NCBI GenBank assembly: GCA_964614795.1 | Contig: CAZTME010000038.1 | Span: 1 to 10,707 of the forward strand | Origin: CAZTME01 sp964614795 | GTDB lineage: Bacteria; Patescibacteriota; Microgenomatia; UBA1400; PJMF01 | DNA: 10,707 bases | Direction of reading: 5' to 3' | Position numbers and translations under genes: made by a program | Notes under the pieces: model-generated | What the model saw: only the letters and a program-made list of their open reading frames with translations | Databases searched by the model: none | Told to the model about the DNA's origin: nothing | Part shown: positions 5,977 to 10,707 of the stretch, one piece after another | Layout: each line of letters starts with the position of its first letter | How positions within the stretch are numbered: position 1 is the first letter of the stretch

Positions 5977-6896
5977 CAAAAACTTTCATTAAAAGAATTA
6001 GTCAAAAAAACAGTCTTTTTTCATTATTGTTATTTATTTTAATTTTTGCCTTTTTACCAATCCTTGTTTATGGCTTGTACCGACAATTCGACGATCGAAG
6101 TAAAGCCACTAATCCCACCAACCTCGTTTCTAATCCCAGCCCAATTATTAGCGATCCCTCATACTGCTTGTATAACAACTGCCAAATTGATTTTTATATT
6201 TCAAGTCTGTCAAGGTATCCAACGAACTCTCCAGGGGCATTTACTTACGAAGTAACCTTTGGGCGCACTGAGGGTAATTCGACAGCTCCAATCACCATCG
6301 ACTTAGATTTCGAAGTATGGTATGCGGACAGCAATGGCAATCCAACTTCAAGATCAAGTATAACTTCATATACTGGAATTACGGATCCCGGACCCAATAA
6401 TCCAACTGTGAGATCGCAAAGATTGCTGGTGCCAACCAATCAAAACTTCATTGTCAAAGTAAAAATTGATCCTCTAAACAAATTTTATGAGCCAAACGAA
6501 GAAAACAATCTTTACATAGATACTAGAGGTGTTTCCTATCCTTCTCCCTCACCCTATCCCAGCCCCACGCCTACTTACATTCCAACGCCTTATCCCAGCC
6601 CCACTCCAACCTACTCACCTACTCCATATCCCACTCCAACTTCCACTTATTGGCCAACTCCATATCCCACTCCAACAGTTTTGCCAACGCCCTATCAAAG
6701 CCCAATTCCAACCCAGTTGTGTTTTGTCAACCCAGACACTAATGGAGATAATGCAGTAAATTTTGAAGATCTGGTTGCTTGGCTGATCTTTTACCGTCAA
6801 CAAAATATGGAAGCCGATATCAATTGTGATGGACAAATAAACTTTGATGATCTTGTTCTCTTCCTTACCACTTGGAGAAGAGATCGTAATAGCTAA
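5970..6896 (+). CDS. secreted CARDB-like protein with Pro/Thr linker and C-terminal dockerin
   Basis: The 308-residue product has a basic N-terminus and a hydrophobic segment (about 16-36) for export or anchoring. Residues ~60-188 form a beta-sandwich-like domain ending VKVKIDPLNKFYEPNEENN, the pattern of CARDB-type adhesion modules. Residues ~190-248 are a Pro/Tyr/Thr linker, and 251-308 are a dockerin: first loop DTNGDNAVNFED, second loop DINCDGQINFDD, each followed by an L---L helix. Both calcium loops look intact. A Cys pair (251 and 286) is spaced exactly as in the dockerin of the 730-residue protein. A TATCAT at 5951-5956 could be its -10; no Shine-Dalgarno is visible. The next gene starts 56 bases downstream. 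It is probably a client of the same surface receptor as the other dockerin protein. Confidence 0.8.
   Translation: MSPKTFIKRISQKNSLFSLLLFILIFAFLPILVYGLYRQFDDRSKATNPTNLVSNPSPIISDPSYCLYNNCQIDFYISSLSRYPTNSPGAFTYEVTFGRTEGNSTAPITIDLDFEVWYADSNGNPTSRSSITSYTGITDPGPNNPTVRSQRLLVPTNQNFIVKVKIDPLNKFYEPNEENNLYIDTRGVSYPSPSPYPSPTPTYIPTPYPSPTPTYSPTPYPTPTSTYWPTPYPTPTVLPTPYQSPIPTQLCFVNPDTNGDNAVNFEDLVAWLIFYRQQNMEADINCDGQINFDDLVLFLTTWRRDRNS
6555..6662 (+). repeat. three tandem 36-bp linker-coding repeats
   Basis: Three consecutive 36-bp units (6555-6590, 6591-6626, 6627-6662) each begin TATCCC and encode 12 residues: YPSPTPTYIPTP, YPSPTPTYSPTP and YPTPTSTYWPTP. A degenerate partial unit follows. They make the linker between the CARDB-like domain and the dockerin. 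Confidence 0.9.
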
Positions 6897-6911
6897 GAAA
6901 ATTTATTACTC

Positions 6912-6941
6912 TTGTCAAGAAAGAAGAAATACCGCTATACT
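6912..6941 (+). promoter_or_regulatory. candidate near-leaderless promoter of the 656-residue surface protein gene
   Basis: TTGTCA at 6912-6917, an 18-base spacer and TATACT at 6936-6941 form a good sigma-70-like promoter. The hexamer ends 11 bases before the ATG at 6953, so the predicted leader is only about 4-5 bases. No Shine-Dalgarno is present between them. Confidence 0.5.
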
Positions 6942-6952
6942 GGAAACACAAC

Positions 6953-8923
6953 ATGTTAAGAAAAAAAAACACTAGCAAAAAAATTTCAGACGCATTTTTT
7001 AGAATTTATTCTAAACATCCCCGCTATTTTCTCACTCTTTCATTAATTTTATGGGGGAGTTTTTTAGCTTTAGTTTTAGCCAGCACCACATTTTTAATGC
7101 AATCGGATCAAGACTTAAGAAGATCCGCCGATACTACTCAAAATATCACTTTGGCCTTCACTAACACTGCTCCTCAAGTCGGTTCGATTTTAAGTTCCAG
7201 ATACGCCATCACTTCAGCCAAACCTGTCATGGCAGTCAAACTGGATGTAACTGTTAAAGGCAGTCCGGAAATGCTCAACGAGTTTCAAGCCAGTTTTCTT
7301 GAATCCAACCGCATGATGGTGGCCACCGAACAAATTTCTAGCATCGATGGCGGGAAAAAGATTGTTGTAGAAGCTATTAGCGTTAATGGTATAAGTTTCA
7401 ATAGCACTCCGATTTTGGAAATTAAAACCAAACCCACCGCGCCCGGCAATCTCACTTTCACCGTTGAACCAAGTTCCAGAGCCAACTTTTTAGATAACTC
7501 AACCAGTAGTCTTGTTCTCCCTCCTCCATCCCAAGTTACTATTGCCGCTCCAACCCCAACACCTACTCCTCCGGCACCAACTCCCTTGCCACCGGCTCCT
7601 ACGCCAACACCTCCGGAAACAAAAGATGATTTATACCTCATGAATTATTCATACAAATTTTATGAAGGTGATAAAGAAATTGCCGGAGATAAATTGCAAG
7701 ATGGTACCAGATATACAGTGAAAATTAAAGTTACTGCGCAAAATGACTTCAAGCGTCAAGAAAATAATAATACCAATATTATTCTAAGGTTAACTGCCGG
7801 CAATAGCGGTTTGCGCAATTACAACATTACTTATGGAGATTTATTGCGAAGCGCCAGTGGTATTACCATGGACTTGGAAACTCCATTTATCGCCTCCAAC
7901 GATATTAGAATTATCACTCATATCAATGCCACCAACTCAGTTCCGGAAAGAAATACCGATAATAATAAAATTGAAACAAGTGTGATTACGCAACGCACTT
8001 CTTCGGGTACGGGAGGAGTGCGAAGCTTCACCAGTTACTGCAATTCATATTGCGCCAACAAATCGGAATGCGGTTTCGGTCTTTCTTGTTGGAATAATAT
8101 GTGCAGACATCCCGATAATGTTGAGAGTGCCAGTTGTCATGGACCTGGAAGTTCATACATGGGATGCAATATTAGTTGTCAGTCAAGTGCCGATTGTGCT
8201 GCCGGACTAGTGTGTTCTAGTAATCGCTGTCGAAATCCGCTCAATACTTCCAGTCAAACTTGTCAAGTTAGTGGCGGCGGGAGTGTGGTTCAAGCACCAG
8301 TTCAACCCGCACCACCCAAACCCACCAAAGCACCGGTAGCGACCAACAAACCCGCCGCCGCCACAACCAAACCGACTCCAACTCCAGCAATGACCCCTAC
8401 GCCAACCCCTACGCCAATCATCATTGCCACTCCTCCCATCATCGCCACTCCAATTCCAGAAACGGTTGGTGAAGAAGCAACCGGCTTTTTTGGCTCAATT
8501 CTGGGCATATTTCAAGATATTTTCAAAAGTAATTCTTTAGCCACTTGGCTAATTATTGGCGGAGCGATTCTCCTTGTGATTATCATTGCTCTTGCTCTCA
8601 TGTTTGGTAAATCGGATAAAAATCCAACTCATTCCAAACCAAGCTCGAAGGATGCAACAAACCCTAACTTCAAACCAATTTATAACAAAGCGGATCCGGG
8701 TATTCCAGCTTCCCTGCGATCTACCCCACCTTCTCCTCTAAATCCTTTGCCAAAACCTCAAGCGCCGATTACCCCGGCTCCAGCTAACATGGGCAGTCCT
8801 ACTGCGCAAAAACCGGCCATGATGCCTCCAGTTATCCAAGGTGCCACTCAAGCTCCCGTTTCAACGACAAACAATAAATCAAGCATGATGAAAAAACTTG
8901 AAGAAAAAGGCGTCGTTTCATAA
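6953..8923 (+). CDS. membrane-anchored surface protein with cohesin-like region, CARDB-like domain and paired six-Cys repeats
   Basis: The 656-residue product has an N-terminal membrane segment (~26-47) and a second one near 529-552 followed by a charged, Pro-rich tail that probably faces the cytoplasm. Residues ~62-198 read as a divergent cohesin: a strand AVKLDVTV, a middle INGISF-like strand before TPILEIKTKPTAPGNLTF, and a final SQVTI, matching the cohesin order of dockerin-binding beta strands. A Pro/Thr linker (~200-223) leads to a CARDB-like domain (~225-348) ending INATNSVPERNTDNNK. Next come two six-cysteine repeats (~363-436) with identical spacing C-x3-C-x5-C-x5-C-x4-C-x10-C, another Pro/Thr linker, and the second membrane segment. 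It would display cohesin-like and adhesive modules outside the cell. The cohesin call is by pattern only, and the N-terminal part could instead be another beta-sandwich. secE begins 51 bases downstream. Confidence 0.7.
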   Translation: MLRKKNTSKKISDAFFRIYSKHPRYFLTLSLILWGSFLALVLASTTFLMQSDQDLRRSADTTQNITLAFTNTAPQVGSILSSRYAITSAKPVMAVKLDVTVKGSPEMLNEFQASFLESNRMMVATEQISSIDGGKKIVVEAISVNGISFNSTPILEIKTKPTAPGNLTFTVEPSSRANFLDNSTSSLVLPPPSQVTIAAPTPTPTPPAPTPLPPAPTPTPPETKDDLYLMNYSYKFYEGDKEIAGDKLQDGTRYTVKIKVTAQNDFKRQENNNTNIILRLTAGNSGLRNYNITYGDLLRSASGITMDLETPFIASNDIRIITHINATNSVPERNTDNNKIETSVITQRTSSGTGGVRSFTSYCNSYCANKSECGFGLSCWNNMCRHPDNVESASCHGPGSSYMGCNISCQSSADCAAGLVCSSNRCRNPLNTSSQTCQVSGGGSVVQAPVQPAPPKPTKAPVATNKPAAATTKPTPTPAMTPTPTPTPIIIATPPIIATPIPETVGEEATGFFGSILGIFQDIFKSNSLATWLIIGGAILLVIIIALALMFGKSDKNPTHSKPSSKDATNPNFKPIYNKADPGIPASLRSTPPSPLNPLPKPQAPITPAPANMGSPTAQKPAMMPPVIQGATQAPVSTTNNKSSMMKKLEEKGVVS

Positions 8924-8956
8924 CTAAATTTCATTCAACAAAAGACTCAAAATATC

Positions 8957-8965
8957 TGATATAAT
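8957..8965 (+). promoter_or_regulatory. extended -10 promoter giving near-leaderless secE
   Basis: TGATATAAT at 8957-8965 is a perfect extended -10 (TGn plus TATAAT). It ends 9 bases before the secE ATG at 8975, predicting a start near 8972 and a leader of about 3 bases. No Shine-Dalgarno and no strong -35 are present. This is the best promoter-like sequence in the window and probably drives secE-nusG-rplK. Confidence 0.6.
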
Positions 8966-8974
8966 ACCCAATCT

Positions 8975-9160
8975 ATGATTAATCCAGTGCAATATCTGTC
9001 TCAGGTTAAAATAGAACTGCAAAAGGTCACTTGGCCAACCAAAGAAAAAACTTTGAACATGACCATCCTAGTAATTGTCATAAGCGCTATACTGGGTTTG
9101 TATCTGGGAATTATTGATTTTGCCTTTAATCGTTTAGTTGCTTATTTGTTAAGCATTTAA
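8975..9160 (+). CDS. secE: preprotein translocase subunit SecE
   Basis: The 61-residue product has the short single-membrane-segment form of SecE, the essential clamp of the SecYEG channel. The amphipathic N-terminal helix carries the conserved KIELQKVTWPTKEKT motif (about 12-26), followed by a membrane helix (about 29-50). Length matches SecE of Gram-positive and CPR bacteria; the two extra N-terminal helices of E. coli SecE are absent. It is the first gene of the secE-nusG-rplK run, with nusG 28 bases downstream. Confidence 0.95.
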   Translation: MINPVQYLSQVKIELQKVTWPTKEKTLNMTILVIVISAILGLYLGIIDFAFNRLVAYLLSI

Positions 9161-9188
9161 TTAATTAGTAGTAGTTTTCTTGATATTT

Positions 9189-9872
9189 ATGACAAAAAAA
9201 TCTTCAGCCGACACGAAAAAAACAGTTAAAAAAACCAATGCTAAATCGGTAAAGAAAGAAGTTACTCAAGTTGTGCCTGAAGTTCCGGAAGTTCAAGAAG
9301 TGACGGTCAAAAATCCTGATCTAGTTATTATTTCTGAGGAAGAAAATAAAAAAGCCCGCTGGTACGTGGTACACTCCTACTCCGGTCATGAAGCCAGAGT
9401 GGCTGAAGCGGTCAAACAACGTGCGGAAACTCTTAATTTAACCGACAAAATCATTAAAATCTTAATTCCAACTCAAGAAAAAATTCAAATTCGTCGCGGT
9501 CAGAGAAAAACCGTCAATGAAAAAATCTTTCCCGGTTACCTTTTGGTCAACATGGAACTCACCGACGATTCTTGGTTAGCTGTTCGCACCACCGCCGGAG
9601 TTACCGGTTTTGTTGGCGTCGGGACCAAACCCACTCCTTTACCCAGACATGAAATTGAAGCAATTCAAAAATTCATGGGTCAAGGCGCGCCTCAATACAA
9701 AGCCGACTTCACCGAAGGCGAGGCGGTTCGCATCGTGGACGGTCCGTTCAACGACTTTTTGGCTAGCGTAAATAGTATTGATGAAGAAAAAGGCAAAGTG
9801 GAAGTTCTGATTAACATTTTCGGTCGTGAAACGCCGGTGCAACTGGATTTTCTACAAGTCAAGAAGGTGTAA
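9189..9872 (+). CDS. nusG: transcription termination/antitermination protein NusG
   Basis: From the ATG at 9189 the product is 227 residues. It binds RNA polymerase and controls pausing, termination and coupling to ribosomes. A Lys/Glu-rich extension (about 1-55) precedes the NGN domain, which starts ARWYVVHSYSGHE and contains IFPGYLLVNMELTDDSWLAVR and GVTGFVG. The KOW domain (about 172-227) reads FTEGEAVRIVDGPF and ends with the VQLDFLQVKKV typical of NusG. The N-terminal extension is longer than in E. coli NusG (181 residues) and low in complexity. An in-frame TTG at 9180 would add three residues, but the ATG is preferred. No clear Shine-Dalgarno precedes either start, so coupling to secE is possible. 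Stop TAA is followed at once by TAG. Confidence 0.95.
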   Translation: MTKKSSADTKKTVKKTNAKSVKKEVTQVVPEVPEVQEVTVKNPDLVIISEEENKKARWYVVHSYSGHEARVAEAVKQRAETLNLTDKIIKILIPTQEKIQIRRGQRKTVNEKIFPGYLLVNMELTDDSWLAVRTTAGVTGFVGVGTKPTPLPRHEIEAIQKFMGQGAPQYKADFTEGEAVRIVDGPFNDFLASVNSIDEEKGKVEVLINIFGRETPVQLDFLQVKKV

Positions 9873-9880
9873 TAGCAATT

Positions 9881-9917
9881 GGTGATGACGCCACCTTCGC
9901 GTCACGCTTCTATCACT
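9881..9917 (+). promoter_or_regulatory. hairpin in the nusG-rplK spacer
   Basis: TGACGC (9886-9891) pairs with GCGTCA (9899-9904) around a CACCTTC loop, and an outer GGTGAT (9881-9886) can pair with ATCACT (9912-9917). The fold ends about 8 bases before the rplK Shine-Dalgarno (AAGGAG at 9926-9931). It could be a processing site or a control element; no T run follows, so a terminator is unlikely. Confidence 0.35.
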
Positions 9918-9939
9918 GAATGCTCAAGGAGAAATTAAT

Positions 9940-10362
9940 ATGGCAAAACAAGTCAAAGCGGTTTTAAAACTCAATCTACCGGCCGGTAGCGCAACGCCGG
10001 CACCTCCCGTGGGGCCAATTTTAGGTCAAGCCGGCATTAACATGATGGCTTTTCTGAAGGAGTACAACGACAAAACTCAAGATAAGCGCGGTCAAATAAT
10101 TCCTGCCGAAATCACCGTCTATAAAGATGCGAGTTTCACTTTTGTGCTGAAATTGCCACCGGTTTCAGATTTAATCAAACAAGCCGCCAAAATTAAAGCC
10201 GGCTCCGGCGCAACCGGTTCTAAAGTGGCGGGCTCAATCACAATGGATCAAGCTAAAAAAATTGCGGAGCAAAAATTACCGGATCTCAACTGCTCAACAG
10301 TAGATTCCGCATTAAAAATGATCATTGGCACCGCCAGAAGTATGGGGGTGGAAGTCAAGTAA
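9940..10362 (+). CDS. rplK: 50S ribosomal protein L11
   Basis: The 140-residue product is full length for L11, which binds the GTPase-associated region of 23S rRNA. The N-terminal domain shows the hallmark APPVGPILGQAGINMMAF (about 21-38) and the C-terminal RNA-binding domain shows KAGSGATGSKVAGSIT and the closing SALKMIIGTARSMGVEVK. A strong AAGGAG 8 bases before the ATG fixes the start. L11 follows NusG in nearly all bacteria and rplA (L1) normally comes next, but no rplA start appears in the 345 bases that remain. Confidence 0.97.
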   Translation: MAKQVKAVLKLNLPAGSATPAPPVGPILGQAGINMMAFLKEYNDKTQDKRGQIIPAEITVYKDASFTFVLKLPPVSDLIKQAAKIKAGSGATGSKVAGSITMDQAKKIAEQKLPDLNCSTVDSALKMIIGTARSMGVEVK

Positions 10363-10462
10363 AAATTGCAAAGCAACATCGCAATTAATTTATTTAGTAG
10401 TAAAAAACTTTGTTGCAGGTACAGGAGAAGAAAAGTCTTAATTGCTCAATCAAATGAAACAA
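10363..10462. other. noncoding spacer after rplK with a weak hairpin
   Basis: AATTGC (10364-10369) and GCAATT (10381-10386) form a 6-bp hairpin right after the rplK stop, followed by AT-rich sequence without a true T run. An AGGAG-like sequence near 10424 is not followed by a usable frame. No gene is seen. Confidence 0.4.
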
Positions 10463-10545
10463 TCGCAAGTGTTTGCTTAAAAAATAAGCTGATAATTTAA
10501 AGCAAACAACGAAGCGACCGTTGATGCGAGACACACAACCAAATT
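10463..10545. repeat. 83-bp direct repeat, copy 1, with internal inverted repeats
   Basis: This copy starts TCGCAAGTGTTTGCTT and ends ACACACAACCAAATT. It matches the second copy at 10625-10707 at all but one base (AAGCTGAT here, AAGTTGAT there). TGTTTGCTT (10470-10478) pairs perfectly with AAGCAAACA (10500-10508), and TCGCA (10463-10467) pairs with TGCGA (10525-10529), so each copy can fold as a nested hairpin. It has no coding frame. Confidence 0.9.
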
Positions 10546-10624
10546 GCAAAAACAGCAACAGGTTAAAGCGTCGAGCATCACGAAGTCAGACAACCAATCG
10601 CCAGCTAGTGCTGGACTGACTGCG
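10546..10624. other. 79-bp spacer between the two repeat copies, itself a hairpin
   Basis: AGTCAG and CTGACT flank an inner perfect hairpin CCAGC-TAGT-GCTGG (about 10600-10615). The spacer ends GCGTCGC as it runs into the second copy. With the 83-bp repeat it gives a 162-base period that may continue outside the window. Confidence 0.5.
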
Positions 10625-10707
10625 TCGCAAGTGTTTGCTTAAAAAATAAGTTGATAATTTAAAGCAAACAACGAAGCGACCGTTGATGCGAGACACACAA
10701 CCAAATT
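10625..10707. repeat. 83-bp direct repeat, copy 2, ending at the window edge
   Basis: This copy differs from the one at 10463-10545 by a single C to T change. The window stops exactly where copy 1 stops matching, so the true repeat may be longer or the original contig may have ended because of it. Confidence 0.9.

Noticed and set aside
7285..7641. 118-residue minus-strand frame opposite the 656-residue gene
   Set aside because: Its Gly/Val-rich repeats are the antisense of the Pro/Thr linker and it has no start signal or recognisable motif.
9180..9188. TTG start of nusG three codons upstream
   Set aside because: The ATG at 9189 is a better start codon, the added residues are not NusG-like, and neither start has a Shine-Dalgarno to favour the TTG.
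10424..10487. Start of rplA or a small peptide after the AGGAG-like sequence
   Set aside because: The only ATG in range opens an eight-codon frame and nothing resembles the L1 N-terminus.
10463..10707. CRISPR array
   Set aside because: The repeat is 83 bp with only two copies and a 79-bp spacer that is itself palindromic; size and layout do not fit CRISPR and no cas gene is near.

Overview
The window looks like a fragment of a Candidate Phyla Radiation (Patescibacteria) genome, most likely of Microgenomates type. The reasons are the AT-rich intergenic DNA, tRNA genes without an encoded CCA end, a 61-residue SecE, large surface proteins with long Pro/Thr linkers and dockerin modules, and several genes whose promoters leave almost no 5' leader. 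This placement is inference from style, not from a marker phylogeny.

Left part (1-1880, minus strand): the start of rpmG (L33, cut by the window edge), tRNA-Tyr(GTA), tRNA-Thr(GGT), a dyad-rich segment, and galU for UDP-glucose synthesis. Middle part (about 1940-8923): a surface cassette. It holds a 730-residue secreted or anchored protein ending in a dockerin, a convergent polytopic protein of the O-antigen ligase (Wzy_C/WaaL/PglL) superfamily, a divergent 308-residue CARDB-like plus dockerin protein, and a 656-residue protein. That last protein has membrane segments near both ends, an N-terminal region that reads like a divergent cohesin, a CARDB-like domain and two matched six-cysteine repeats. 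Right part (8940-10362, plus strand): secE-nusG-rplK, the start of the usual SecE/NusG/L11 operon, followed by at least 345 noncoding bases with two copies of an 83-bp repeat where rplA would be expected. The window ends exactly at the end of the second copy.

The most interesting reading is a small cohesin-dockerin surface system. The 656-residue protein would be the membrane-held receptor and the two dockerin proteins its clients. The WaaL/PglL-type enzyme and GalU may supply or attach glycans, perhaps to the Pro/Thr linkers. The domain calls rest on pattern reading and the system as a whole is inference. The cassette also separates tRNA-Thr/tRNA-Tyr/rpmG from secE/nusG/rplK, which are commonly neighbours in bacteria, so it probably sits at an old insertion or inversion point.

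Translation signals fall into two groups. rpmG, galU and rplK have clear Shine-Dalgarno sequences. The two largest surface genes, the ligase-like gene and secE lack one and have promoter-like elements placed so that transcription would begin at or within a few bases of the start codon. The small dockerin gene and nusG also lack a Shine-Dalgarno, but no equally clear promoter was found for them.
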